A stretch of 64,000 bases of DNA from Palsa-343 sp036269135 (lineage in GTDB: Bacteria; Acidobacteriota; Terriglobia; Terriglobales; Acidobacteriaceae), in assembly GCA_036269135.1 (NCBI GenBank), contig DATASQ010000032.1:1-64000 (forward strand), in the 5' to 3' direction. Each line of letters begins with the position of its first letter. The stretch's first letter is position 1. Shown one piece after another: positions 6,725-15,039 of the stretch. A program made the translations under genes and the position numbers. The notes below the pieces were generated by a model, which was given only the letters and a program-made list of their open reading frames with translations, was not told the DNA's origin and made no database searches.

Positions 6725-9454
6725 ATGAGCCTGAGCGGAGAACTCAAGCGGCGGCTGCAGATGTTGTTCCACCGGGGACGGTTCCAGAGCGATCTGGACG
6801 AAGAGATGCGCCTGCATGTGGATTTGCGGCGAGAGCAGCAGATGGCCGCGGGCGCGGATGCGGAGACGGCTCGGCGCGCGGCGTTAAAGCGATTCGGCAA
6901 CCCAACGCGGCTGCGTGAGGAAAGCCAGCGAGCGTGGGGCTGGGAGTGGCTGGAGACGCTGCTGCAGGATGCCGGCTACGGTCTGCGGTTCATGGCGCGC
7001 ACGCCAGGTGTTACGGCCATCGCGCTGCTGTCGCTGGCGCTGGGGATTGGCGCGAACACGGCGATTTTCAGCTTTCTCAATGCAGTGATGCTGCGATCGC
7101 TTCCGGTGAAGAACCCGCAGCAACTGGTGAAACTGGGCGTGGGAGACTCAGCGGGCATTACGGACAGCTTTGCCAGCACGGATCTGTATTCGTATCCGTT
7201 TTATCGCGAGTTCCGCAGGAGGAATGCGGTTTTTTCCGACACGGCGGCGACCTTCAGCATGACGAACAGTGTGCACGGGTTCGTGGACGAGCAGAGCGAG
7301 CCGCAGCCGCTGCAGGTGCAGACGGTATCCGGTAACTTTTTTCAAACGCTGGGCGTGGGCGCGCAGAGAGGCAGGGTGCTCGATGACGCGGACGACTCCA
7401 GCGAGGGCGATCATCCGGTGGTGGTGATCAGCGACCGCTTCTGGAAGCGGGATCTGGGCGGCGATCCCGGCGTTCTGCACCACACGCTGCGGCTGGGCGA
7501 TGTGGTTTATCAGATTGTGGGCGTCGCGCCACCGGAGTTTTTCGGTACGGTGGTGGGCGAATTGCCGGATGCGTGGGCGCCGCTGTCGATGGCAGGGGTG
7601 ATTCCGCCGCACTGGGGTGCGGACAAAAACGACTTTTCAGAATCGCTGTACATTATCGGGCGGCTGAAGCCGGGGGTGAGCGTGACGCAGGCGACAGCCG
7701 ATACGAATGTGCTGTTCAAGGCGATCCTGCTGAGCTTTCCCGACGCGCGACTATCGAAAGACAACCTGGCGGACCTGAACCACGCGCACGTGCAGCTGGA
7801 GAGCATGGAACGCGGGCTCTCCGATTTGCGCAGCGAATACTCCGAGCCGCTGAAGATTCTGATGGGGATTGTGGCGCTGGTTCTGCTGATCGCCTGCGCG
7901 AATATCGCCAACCTGCTGCTGGCGCGCTCGACGGCGCGGGCGCGGGAGCTGGCGGTGCGGCAGGCGCTGGGCGCAGGGCGGATGCGGATCATCCGACAGC
8001 TGCTGACGGAAAGTCTGCTGCTGGCTATTGCCGGCGGTGCGCTGGGCATCGCCTTTGCGGCGGGGGCCAATCGCGTTTTGCTGCGGATGATTTCGCAGGG
8101 GCGGCAGACGATTCCGCTGGACGTGAGCGTAAACCCGCGGCTGCTGGCCTTCACGTGCGCGGTTACGGTTGGTACTGCGCTGCTGTTCGGGACGCTGCCG
8201 GCGCTGCGGGCGACGCGCCTGCAGCTGACGGAGAACCTGAAGAGCGGACGGGGAGGATCGGCGGGCAGCCGGCGCACGCCGCTGGCGAGGATCCTGGTGG
8301 TGGCGCAGGTGGCGATTTCGCTGCTGCTGACGGTGGGGGCGTGCCTGTTCCAGCGCACGCTGATCAATCTGAGCCATGTGAGCACGGGGTTCAATCCGGA
8401 CCACGTGTTGACGCTGCGGATCGACTCGGACGCGAAGGGGTTCAAAGACAAAGACCCGCGCGAGACGGCGCTGTTTAAAGAGATCGAGGCGCGTGTTGAG
8501 GCGCTGCCGGGTGTGCAGGCGGCGAGTTTTTCCGCTTTCCGGTTCGAGGAGGGAAGCTGGAACACAAGCATGCGGGTCCCTGACCGGCAGCTGAGCCGCG
8601 ATGTGAACGTGAAGCACAACATCATCGGCAACGATTATCTGCGGGTCATGCAGATTCCTCTCATCGAGGGGCGAACCTTCGGGGCGCAGGACACGGGGAC
8701 ATCGCAACGGGTTGCGATCATCAGCGAGCAGATGGCGCGGGATCTGTTCCCGGCCGGGTCGGTGATTGGGCGCACTTACACGATCGGTTCGGCGGACGAC
8801 GGCGATACACCCGTGCAGATCCAGGTGATTGGCGTGGCCCGCGACGTGAAGTTTGGAGGCCTCACCGAGCCCGTGCAGTACATCGATTACATGCCGTACA
8901 CGCAGCGGGAGTGGGGGTTCGGCGACTTCGAGGTGCGCTACTCGGGCGATCTGGGGGCGGTTTCGAAAGAGGTGCAGGACGCGATCAGGAGCATCGATCC
9001 CACGCTGCCCATCAGCGATGTGGAGACGCTCGGCGAGCAGGTGGCGCGCTCGTATACGAACGAGACGCTGATTGCGGAGCTGTCGGCGTTCTTCGCGCTG
9101 GTGGCCGTGTTTCTCTCCTGTATCGGGATCTACGGTGTGATGTCGTACCTGGTCGGGCGGCGCACCGGGGAGATCGGCATTCGCATGGCTCTGGGCGCGA
9201 GGCGCTCAGCGGTGGCCTGGCAGGTCATGCGCGAGATTGCCATGCTGGTGGCAGCCGGCATTGCGATCGGGTTGCCGGCTGCGCTGGCGGGCGGGCGACT
9301 GACGGGGAAGCTGCTCTATGGCGTCAGCGGCACGGACCCGGTGAGTCTGGCGGCCGGGGTGGCGATTCTGATAGCGGCCGGGCTGCTGGCCGGGTATCTG
9401 CCGGCGCGCAGGGCTTCGCGGATCGATCCACTGACGGCGCTTCGCTACGAGTAG
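6725..9454 (+). CDS. ADOP-type (acidobacterial duplicated orphan permease) MacB/FtsX-like protein
   Basis: The 909-residue inner-membrane protein has an N-terminal prefix domain (about 1-80, with LDEEMRLHVDLRREQQMAAG), a first transmembrane helix near 95-115 (IALLSLALGIGANTAIFSF), a MacB-type periplasmic domain, a three-helix FtsX core at about 375-510, a second periplasmic domain and a second FtsX core at the C-terminus ending RRASRIDPLTALRYE. This duplicated layout defines the ADOP family. MacB relatives are mechanotransmitters driven by a separate ATPase, and no ATPase gene is adjacent, hence 'orphan'. AAGGAGG precedes the ATG. It is co-transcribed with the PadR gene. Substrate and partner are unknown. 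Confidence 0.94.
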   Translation: MSLSGELKRRLQMLFHRGRFQSDLDEEMRLHVDLRREQQMAAGADAETARRAALKRFGNPTRLREESQRAWGWEWLETLLQDAGYGLRFMARTPGVTAIALLSLALGIGANTAIFSFLNAVMLRSLPVKNPQQLVKLGVGDSAGITDSFASTDLYSYPFYREFRRRNAVFSDTAATFSMTNSVHGFVDEQSEPQPLQVQTVSGNFFQTLGVGAQRGRVLDDADDSSEGDHPVVVISDRFWKRDLGGDPGVLHHTLRLGDVVYQIVGVAPPEFFGTVVGELPDAWAPLSMAGVIPPHWGADKNDFSESLYIIGRLKPGVSVTQATADTNVLFKAILLSFPDARLSKDNLADLNHAHVQLESMERGLSDLRSEYSEPLKILMGIVALVLLIACANIANLLLARSTARARELAVRQALGAGRMRIIRQLLTESLLLAIAGGALGIAFAAGANRVLLRMISQGRQTIPLDVSVNPRLLAFTCAVTVGTALLFGTLPALRATRLQLTENLKSGRGGSAGSRRTPLARILVVAQVAISLLLTVGACLFQRTLINLSHVSTGFNPDHVLTLRIDSDAKGFKDKDPRETALFKEIEARVEALPGVQAASFSAFRFEEGSWNTSMRVPDRQLSRDVNVKHNIIGNDYLRVMQIPLIEGRTFGAQDTGTSQRVAIISEQMARDLFPAGSVIGRTYTIGSADDGDTPVQIQVIGVARDVKFGGLTEPVQYIDYMPYTQREWGFGDFEVRYSGDLGAVSKEVQDAIRSIDPTLPISDVETLGEQVARSYTNETLIAELSAFFALVAVFLSCIGIYGVMSYLVGRRTGEIGIRMALGARRSAVAWQVMREIAMLVAAGIAIGLPAALAGGRLTGKLLYGVSGTDPVSLAAGVAILIAAGLLAGYLPARRASRIDPLTALRYE

Positions 9455-9529
9455 GGGCCGGGGACGCCGGGACGTGAATTCACAGTTTTATGTAGCGCAG
9501 CCAGGACAGGCGCCTATATCGTGACGGTC

Positions 9530-10804
9530 ATGTCGGTTCCGCGATGGAAATTGGCTCTTCTCTGCCTTGGGTTTCTGACCTTCGCCTCTGCGCTTTCGGC
9601 CCAGAAATATGCTCCGAAAAAAATCACCTTCTCCGGCGTGACAGAGAGCCAGGCGGAGTTGCTGGCGGTGAGCGGTCTGAAGCCGGGCACTGCGGTGGGC
9701 CAGGTGGAGATCCAGGCAGCGGCGCAGAAGCTGATCGACACGGGGATGTTCTCCGATGTGCGGTTCTCCTTTGACGGTATCGATTTGAATTACGCGCTGA
9801 AGCCGGCGGCGACGATGGAGCCGGTGCGGTTCGATAACTTTCCCTGGTGGGACGCGGCGGCGCTGGATGCGGCGGTGGCGACGAAGGTGCCGCTGTTTCA
9901 CGGGTCGGTGCCGCCGGAAAGCGCGATGCAGCGGGCGGTGGCGGCGGCGCTGACGGCGCTGCTGGCGGAGAAGGGCGTGACGGCGACGGTGACGGGCACG
10001 CCGGGGCAGGATGGAAAGACCAATGCGCCTGTGGTGGAGTTCCACATCGACGCGCCGGCGGTGCAGGTGGGCAGCGTGCACCTCTCCGGTGTGAGCGCGG
10101 AGTGGGCGGAGCCGGTGCTGGCGATTCAGAAGGCGGCGGAGGGGCAGACGTTCGATCCAGCGACGGAGGCGACGCTGGGGACGGCGCTGCGGGCGATTTA
10201 TCACCGGCAGGGCTATCTGAACGAAAGCGTAAGCGGCTTCACCCACGGCGCACCGGAGGCAGCGGAGGGGAAGATTCTGGTGCCGGTGAGCGCGACGGTG
10301 ATGGAGGGAGCGCAGTATCGGGTGCGGGGGATGCATTTCGCCGGGGATGCGGTGGTGAGCGCAGAGGCGTTCAACAAGATGGCAAAGCTGCACCTGGCGG
10401 ATATCGCGAATGAGGATTTGCTGCGCGGCACTTTGGCGCAGCTGGCAGCGGCTTATAAGAGCAGGGGCTATCTGCGCGCGAAGGTGGACGCCACGCCCAC
10501 GCTCGATGCGGGAAGGCGCACGGTGGATTATGCGATTGCGGTCGAGCCGGGACCGGTGTTTCACATGGGCAGGCTCACACTGGTGAATCTGAATGACCAG
10601 CAGACGGAGGAGGTTCGGCACTGCTGGCCGCTGCACGAGGGCGATGTGTACGACGCGGTGGTGGTGCCGCAGTTTCTGAACCGGTACAAAAATCAGCTGC
10701 ACTCGCTGGACGGGTGGTCGGCGTCGTTCATGGCATACGAACACGAAGACACGCAGGCGGTGGATCTGGTGGTGACGTTTCATCCGGGCGGGACGCTGCG
10801 GTGA
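9530..10804 (+). CDS. Exported POTRA-domain protein without a beta-barrel
   Basis: The 424-residue protein begins with a signal peptide (MSVPRWKLALLCLGFLTFAS, cleaved near ALSA-QK). The body looks like repeated POTRA modules: KITFSGVTESQAELLAVSGL, VGSVHLSGVSAEWAEPVL, YRVRGMHFAGDAVVSAEAF and FHMGRLTLVNLNDQQTEEV each begin a beta-alpha-alpha-beta-beta pattern as in BamA, TamA and Sam50. The protein ends after the last POTRA, so the 16-stranded outer-membrane barrel is missing. A GTG at 9521 is an alternative start 9 bp upstream. A role in outer-membrane assembly or secretion is inferred from the fold; partner unknown. The next gene follows after 26 bp. Confidence 0.75.
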   Translation: MSVPRWKLALLCLGFLTFASALSAQKYAPKKITFSGVTESQAELLAVSGLKPGTAVGQVEIQAAAQKLIDTGMFSDVRFSFDGIDLNYALKPAATMEPVRFDNFPWWDAAALDAAVATKVPLFHGSVPPESAMQRAVAAALTALLAEKGVTATVTGTPGQDGKTNAPVVEFHIDAPAVQVGSVHLSGVSAEWAEPVLAIQKAAEGQTFDPATEATLGTALRAIYHRQGYLNESVSGFTHGAPEAAEGKILVPVSATVMEGAQYRVRGMHFAGDAVVSAEAFNKMAKLHLADIANEDLLRGTLAQLAAAYKSRGYLRAKVDATPTLDAGRRTVDYAIAVEPGPVFHMGRLTLVNLNDQQTEEVRHCWPLHEGDVYDAVVVPQFLNRYKNQLHSLDGWSASFMAYEHEDTQAVDLVVTFHPGGTLR

Positions 10805-10830
10805 GGCGCGGGGCGTGTAGGATTCTCGGC

Positions 10831-11298
10831 ATGCGAAAAAACTGTGCAGGGATCTGGGTTCTGGCGGCGGTGGTGTGGGTGGCGCCGGCGATGGCGCAGC
10901 AGAGTCACTGGGCGGCGGCGGACGATCCGGCGGCGCAGTCCATGATCGAGATGGAGCGGAAGTGGGCGGAGGGGGTGTGCGTCAACAACGGCATCGTGAG
11001 CCGGTTGCTGGCGGAGGATTTCGAGGGCACGTCCACGCGGGGATTGCGCTTTACCAAGGCCGACGAGCTGCGGGACGAGAAGGGCCCGCACATCGCGCGG
11101 GATTGCGGTCTGGACGAGACGCGGGTGCGCTTTTTCGGAGACAGCGTGGCGCTGGTGTATGGGAGCGAGCACGCTGTGGGGAAGGACGCGTCCCAGCCGG
11201 ATGCGAAGGTGTGCCAGGTGTGGACGGACACGTGGCTGAAGCGCGGCGGGCGGTGGCAGATTGTCGCGTCGCAGGATATTCGGGTGGCCTGCCGGTAG
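10831..11298 (+). CDS. Exported NTF2-like (DUF4440/SnoaL-type) protein
   Basis: The 155-residue product has a signal peptide (MRKNCAGIWVLAAVVWVAPA, cleaved after AMA) and a single NTF2-like alpha+beta cone. Family-typical parts are MIEMERKWAEGVCVNNGIVS, LLAEDFEGTSTRG, VRFFGDSVALVYGSEHAVG and TDTWLKRGGRWQIVASQ. Proteins of this fold bind small ligands or act as unknown-function periplasmic proteins; no catalytic residues can be assigned. Two Cys pairs are possible in the mature protein. The start at 10831 is chosen because it gives the signal peptide. It may be transcribed with the upstream POTRA gene. Confidence 0.82.
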   Translation: MRKNCAGIWVLAAVVWVAPAMAQQSHWAAADDPAAQSMIEMERKWAEGVCVNNGIVSRLLAEDFEGTSTRGLRFTKADELRDEKGPHIARDCGLDETRVRFFGDSVALVYGSEHAVGKDASQPDAKVCQVWTDTWLKRGGRWQIVASQDIRVACR

Positions 11299-11350
11299 AT
11301 TGCCGCGATTATCGAAGGACCGCCGGTGGTTTGAGGCAGGAGGAGGATCG

Positions 11351-11392
11351 GCTTCCCACATCTGGGCCAAAGCAGCCAGATGGGGCACCCGG
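11351..11392. repeat. Palindromic repeat type A, copy 1
   Basis: The element has the form TTCCCACATCTGG-loop-CCAGATGGGG followed by CACCCGG. Its arms match the copies at 12739-12780 and 15101-15141. The 307-bp spacer 11299-11605 holds no gene, only this element and type B copy 1. Confidence 0.8.
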
Positions 11393-11431
11393 GGTCGTGG
11401 CTTGGTCCGGGGGGCGCGGGTTGCGATGGAT

Positions 11432-11486
11432 GGCTTCCCACCCTGTCGCCTCAAAGGGCACGAGGCGACGAGGATGGGGCACCCGG
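11432..11486. repeat. Palindromic repeat type B, copy 1
   Basis: The element reads CTTCCCACCCTGTCGCC, a variable loop, GGCGACGAGGATGGGG and CACCCGG. The arms CCTGTCGCC/GGCGACGAGG pair imperfectly. The same start and end with a different loop recur at 12817-12871. Confidence 0.8.
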
Positions 11487-11605
11487 ATGCTGGGGCACCG
11501 GCGGTGTGCGGAGGGTCACAGGTTGGGGTGACCTTCGTCACGGATGGGGCGTGGCAGCGAAGCGTAGTTTCAGGGCAAGCCTGAGAGGAAGGGAGGCTTT
11601 CGCTT

Positions 11606-12565
11606 ATGCCAGCTTCCAGTGGGCATGTATCGCATTCTCATCCACAGACCACGGTTTTGCGCGGGGCGCAGCGGTTTCCGTTCCGCACGATTGTGGCGGC
11701 AACCGATTTTTCCGAGGGGGCGTCGGCGGCGCTGCGGTGCGCGCAGGAGCTGGCGCGCGCGCAGCATGCGCGACTGCTGCTGATCCACGTCATCGATCCG
11801 GTGGGGTACGCGTTTCCTGAGGGGGCTCCGCCCTCGGTGCAGCGCGACAAGGCCGCGCGGGAGGAACTGGCGCGGATTGAAGCGGAGGTACGGCAGCAGG
11901 GGATCCCGGTGCACTCGCGGGTGGAGACGGGGATTGTGTGCGAGCGGATTCTGCTGTCGCTGCGGGACCACAAGGCAGCCCTGCTGGTGCTGGGGACCCG
12001 GGCGGTGACCGGCGCGGGACGAGCGGCGCTGGGGCGGGTGACGCGGCAGCTGCTGGCCGAGGCGCCGTGTGCGATTCTGACCGTGGCTCCGGACGAAACG
12101 GACCCGCCGCGGGCTTTGGGTCACTGGAATAATGTGCTGACGGCCACGGATTTCTCGCTGGCGTCGCTGAGCGCGCTGCACTATGCGCAGAGGATTGCGG
12201 GACGGCACCTGATCGTGATGCACACGGCGCGGTGCGGGCGGCATGAGGAGTGTCCCAACTGCCTGGAGCGGCTGCGGTTTCTGGCGCCGTTTAACGAGTC
12301 GCACACGATTCCGGTGGATCACGTGGTGACGGGCGGCGAGCCGGCGGAGGAGATCGTGAAGGCGGCACAGCATCTGGGGCCGGATCTGATTGTGCTGGGG
12401 GCTCCGTCGCTGGAGCACCAGGAGCACGATCTGGAGCACAGCACGGTGGCGCAGGTAGTGGCGGCGGTGCGGTGTCCTGTGCTGATTGTGCCGGAGAATC
12501 GGGAGAAGTATTCCGATGAGCTGATTGAGGAAGTGCAGGAGCAGGAGGCAGCCGGTAGCCGGTAG
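11606..12565 (+). CDS. Universal stress protein, tandem UspA domains
   Basis: The 319-residue cytoplasmic protein has two UspA domains. The first (about 25-170) starts FRTIVAATDFSEGASAALRC and contains the ATP-binding G-rich loop region VLGTRAVTGAGRAALGRVTR. The second (about 180-305) starts NVLTATDFSLASLSALHYAQ; its equivalent loop VLGAPSLEHQEHDLEHST has lost the small glycine pattern, so only the first domain is likely to bind ATP. USPs modulate stress survival; no target can be named. GGGAGG precedes the ATG at a good distance. The last codons (AAGSR) lie inside the G-rich repeat that follows. The gene is bracketed by A-B palindrome modules. Confidence 0.93.
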   Translation: MPASSGHVSHSHPQTTVLRGAQRFPFRTIVAATDFSEGASAALRCAQELARAQHARLLLIHVIDPVGYAFPEGAPPSVQRDKAAREELARIEAEVRQQGIPVHSRVETGIVCERILLSLRDHKAALLVLGTRAVTGAGRAALGRVTRQLLAEAPCAILTVAPDETDPPRALGHWNNVLTATDFSLASLSALHYAQRIAGRHLIVMHTARCGRHEECPNCLERLRFLAPFNESHTIPVDHVVTGGEPAEEIVKAAQHLGPDLIVLGAPSLEHQEHDLEHSTVAQVVAAVRCPVLIVPENREKYSDELIEEVQEQEAAGSR

Positions 12566-12650
12566 CCTGTAGCCGGGAGCCGGGAGCCGGGAGCCGGGAG
12601 CCGGGAGCCGGGAGCCGGGAGCCGGGAGCGGGAGCCGGGAGCCGGGAGAG
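12551..12650. repeat. G-rich heptamer array (GGGAGCC)n at the usp stop codon
   Basis: Three GGTAGCC-like units over the stop codon pass into about ten GGGAGCC units with one unit shortened to GGGAGC. Successive GGG tracts are separated by four bases, which fits the G3N1-7 rule for G-quadruplexes on the coding strand. Confidence 0.93.
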
Positions 12651-12681
12651 ACGGATGCAGGTTTAGAGTTGGAGTTTAGGG

Positions 12682-12716
12682 AATCCCATGTCTCCGGGGA
12701 GACATGGGATTTTTGT
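12682..12716 (+). terminator. Intrinsic terminator of the usp gene
   Basis: AATCCCATGTCTCC (12682-12695) pairs perfectly with GGAGACATGGGATT (12698-12711), followed by a T-rich run. It lies about 115 bp past the usp stop codon, beyond the heptamer array. Confidence 0.92.
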
Positions 12717-12738
12717 TTGCCGATGGCGCTGGATCGGG

Positions 12739-12780
12739 GCTCCCACATCTGGCAAAACCGGCCAGATGTAGGAGGCCCGG
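12739..12780. repeat. Palindromic repeat type A, copy 2
   Basis: GGCTCCCACATCTGGC, a short A-rich loop and GGCCAGATGTAGGAGGCCCGG form the same hairpin as copies 1 and 3. Confidence 0.82.
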
Positions 12781-12816
12781 GTTGTGCGCTGATGCTGGGG
12801 GCATGTGGAGACTGGC

Positions 12817-12871
12817 GGCTTCCCACCCTGTCGCGCACAACAACGCTGCGCGACAAGGATGGGGCACCCGG
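12817..12871. repeat. Palindromic repeat type B, copy 2
   Basis: CTTCCCACCCTGTCGCGC, a loop rich in CAA, then GCGCGACAAGGATGGGGC and ACCCGG. The arms TGTCGCGC/GCGCGACA are fully complementary, so the differing loop and arm ends relative to copy 1 keep the pairing. Confidence 0.82.
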
Positions 12872-12879
12872 AATCGTGC

Positions 12880-12976
12880 ACCCGGCACCCGCTCCCGGCT
12901 CCAAACTCCCGGCTCCAAGCACCCGGCTCCCGGCACCCGGCTCCCGGCTCCAAACTCCCGGCTCCTGCGTCCCGGC
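12880..12976. repeat. C-rich (reverse-oriented) heptamer array after the UPF0173 stop codon
   Basis: The plus strand shows CCCGGCTCCCGGC and CTCCAAACTCCCGGC units, the reverse complement of the GGGAGCC array. Read on the minus strand it begins directly after the stop of the minus-strand gene at 12977, so the G-rich strand is again the sense strand of that gene. Confidence 0.88.
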
Positions 12977-13693
12977 TTAGCGAAGGGTTTGGCCGGGGTC
13001 GGTGTGAATCACTTCTACGCCGGTGCCGGCGAGTTCTTTTTCTAAGGCGGCGGGGTTGCCGGTCAGGGCGGGGAAGGTTCCCCAGTGGATCGGCAGGAGG
13101 GTCTTTGCGCCGAGGAATTTTGCGGCGACGGCGGCGGCTTTGGGGCCCATGGTGTAGTGGTCGCCGATGGGCAGCATGGCGATCTCCGGGTGATGCAGGT
13201 CGCTGATGAGCTGCATGTCAGAAAAGACGCCTGTGTCGCCGGCATGGTAGAGGACGGGGCCGTTGTCGATGGCGATGACGAAGCCGGCGGGATCGCCTCC
13301 ATAAAGGGTCTTGTCGCCGTCGCTGATGCCGGAGGAGTGGCGGGCTTCGGTGAGGGTGAGGGTGACGTCGTCGTGGCGATGGGAGCCGCCGACGTTCATG
13401 CCGATGGCGCGGTCTTCGGGGACGCCTTTAGATTGCAGAAAGCTGATCAGCTCGACCATGCCGATGACGGCGGGGCCATGCTTTTTGGCGACGGGGACGG
13501 CGTCGGCAATGTGGTCCATATGGCCGTGGGTGACGAGAAGGAGGTCGATTTTTTCGGGGAGCTTGAAGCCTTTGGGGAATTTGGGATTGTGCTCGAGGAA
13601 GGGGTCGATGAGGATCGTGGTGCCCTTCGCGGTTTGGATGAGGACGGTGGCGTGTCCAAGCCAGGTGATGGCGGCGCCTTTGAAGTCGGGCAT
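12977..13693 (-). CDS. UPF0173 metal-dependent hydrolase (MBL fold)
   Basis: The 238-residue protein is a metallo-beta-lactamase-fold hydrolase of the UPF0173/YtkL group. It begins ITWLGHATVLIQTAKGTTIL, has the metal-binding VTHGHMDHIAD (HxHxDH), a further His in EARHSSG, Asp in YHAGDTGVFSDM and the final IPIHWGTFPALTG. The substrate is unknown in this family. Length fits the family. The stop codon abuts a heptamer repeat. The upstream spacer to the divergent radical SAM gene (13694-13887) includes a short GGAGCCGGGAGCCGGG stretch near 13740. Confidence 0.92.
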   Translation of the reverse strand: MPDFKGAAITWLGHATVLIQTAKGTTILIDPFLEHNPKFPKGFKLPEKIDLLLVTHGHMDHIADAVPVAKKHGPAVIGMVELISFLQSKGVPEDRAIGMNVGGSHRHDDVTLTLTEARHSSGISDGDKTLYGGDPAGFVIAIDNGPVLYHAGDTGVFSDMQLISDLHHPEIAMLPIGDHYTMGPKAAAVAAKFLGAKTLLPIHWGTFPALTGNPAALEKELAGTGVEVIHTDPGQTLR

Positions 13694-13887
13694 GGATACC
13701 TCAGGTTTCGGGTTTCAGGTTACAGGCTACAGATTAGCTCGGAGCCGGGAGCCGGGTGGCGGATGGCAATAGCGGGTGACCCGTGTCAGGCCGTTGTCCC
13801 TGACTGTAGGATGCCGTGCCCCTCCGGCGCAAAGGAGCCTGGCGAGGGCGCTTGACGGCGGAGCTGCGATGGGCGTAGTTTGTCCGC

Positions 13888-15033
13888 ATGGGCGAACAAA
13901 AGGCGAATCTACTCAAAAAGCCGGCAGCGTCCGCAGGGGCGGAGGGCCTTTTCGCTGTAGCCGCGGCGGCCGACGTGCCGGCTCTGTTTCCCATCGTGGG
14001 ACAGAACTCTGCCGCGCGCCCGGTGGGGATTGCGCGGCTGGCGGCCGAGGGCGAGAGCGCCGGAGAGCGGAAGCTGGTGGTGTTTCGGACGCTGGCGCCG
14101 CGATCGGTGCTGAATCGGACCGTCTCGAAGCGGATGCCCTGGATGACATGGACCATCAACCCATACCGGGGGTGCGAGTTCGGCTGCCGGTACTGCTATG
14201 CGCGGTACACGCACGAGTTCATTCATCCGGAGAAGTCGGGAGCTGGGGGCCGGGAGCCTGGAGGCGAGAGCAATGCTTTCGAACTGTTCGAGCGGGAGAT
14301 CTATATCAAGCAGCATGCGGCGTGGCTGCTGCGGCAGGAGCTGGGGCAGGTGCGGACGGGGGAGTCGATCGGGCTGGGAACGGCGACCGATCCTTACCAG
14401 CCGGTGGAGCGGACGGCGAAGGTGACGCGGAGTTTGCTGGAGGTGCTGGCGGAGCGGAAGGGATTGACGCTGGGGATTGTGACCAAGGCGACGCTGATCG
14501 AGCGGGATATGGATTTGCTGGTGCGGATTGCGGAGCGAAACCGGCTCAGCGTGTGCCTGACGATTACCACGCCGGATGCGGGGCTGGCGCGGATTTTGGA
14601 GCCGCGGGCGCCGCGTCCCGATCTGCGGTTTCAGACGGTGGAGCGGCTGCGGGCGGCGGGATTGCGGGTGGGGATCCTGTGTTCGCCGCTGATGCCGGGG
14701 ATTACGGATACGCCGCGGGCTCTGGAGGCGATGGCGCGGCGGGCGAAGAAGGCAGGGGCGTGCTTTTTCGCAGCGCAGCCGCTGTTTTTGAAGCCTTGCT
14801 CGAAGGGGGTGTTTCTGCGGTTTGTGCGGGAGCATTTTCCGGCGCTGGAGCCGATGTATGCGGCGCGGTACGGCGATCGGGCGTTTGTGTCGAAGGCGTA
14901 TCGGGAGCGGGTGGCGGCGCTGGTGAAGGCAGTGGTGAAGAGGCATGGGCTGGAGGCGCGGTTCGAGGAGAGGGTGGGGAAGACAGCGGAGCCGGTTTGG
15001 CCGGTGCAGGGAGCATTTGAGTTTGGGGTTTGA
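13888..15033 (+). CDS. Radical SAM protein, PA0069/Rv2578c family
   Basis: The 381-residue protein has the radical SAM cluster motif at Cys96, Cys100 and Cys103 (YRGCEFGCRYCYARYTHEF), which binds a 4Fe-4S cluster and S-adenosylmethionine. The following LGTATDPYQPVERTAKVTRS and GIVTKATLIERDMDLL stretches are typical of the PA0069/spore-photoproduct-lyase-like group; the reaction is not known. Residues about 117-129 (SGAGGREPGGESN) are encoded by GGGAGC-type repeat DNA (14237-14272), an apparent in-frame insertion between the cluster loop and the next helix. No clear Shine-Dalgarno precedes the ATG. The gene ends convergent with the M28 peptidase gene. Confidence 0.9.
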   Translation: MGEQKANLLKKPAASAGAEGLFAVAAAADVPALFPIVGQNSAARPVGIARLAAEGESAGERKLVVFRTLAPRSVLNRTVSKRMPWMTWTINPYRGCEFGCRYCYARYTHEFIHPEKSGAGGREPGGESNAFELFEREIYIKQHAAWLLRQELGQVRTGESIGLGTATDPYQPVERTAKVTRSLLEVLAERKGLTLGIVTKATLIERDMDLLVRIAERNRLSVCLTITTPDAGLARILEPRAPRPDLRFQTVERLRAAGLRVGILCSPLMPGITDTPRALEAMARRAKKAGACFFAAQPLFLKPCSKGVFLRFVREHFPALEPMYAARYGDRAFVSKAYRERVAALVKAVVKRHGLEARFEERVGKTAEPVWPVQGAFEFGV

Positions 15034-15039
15034 AAGGCT

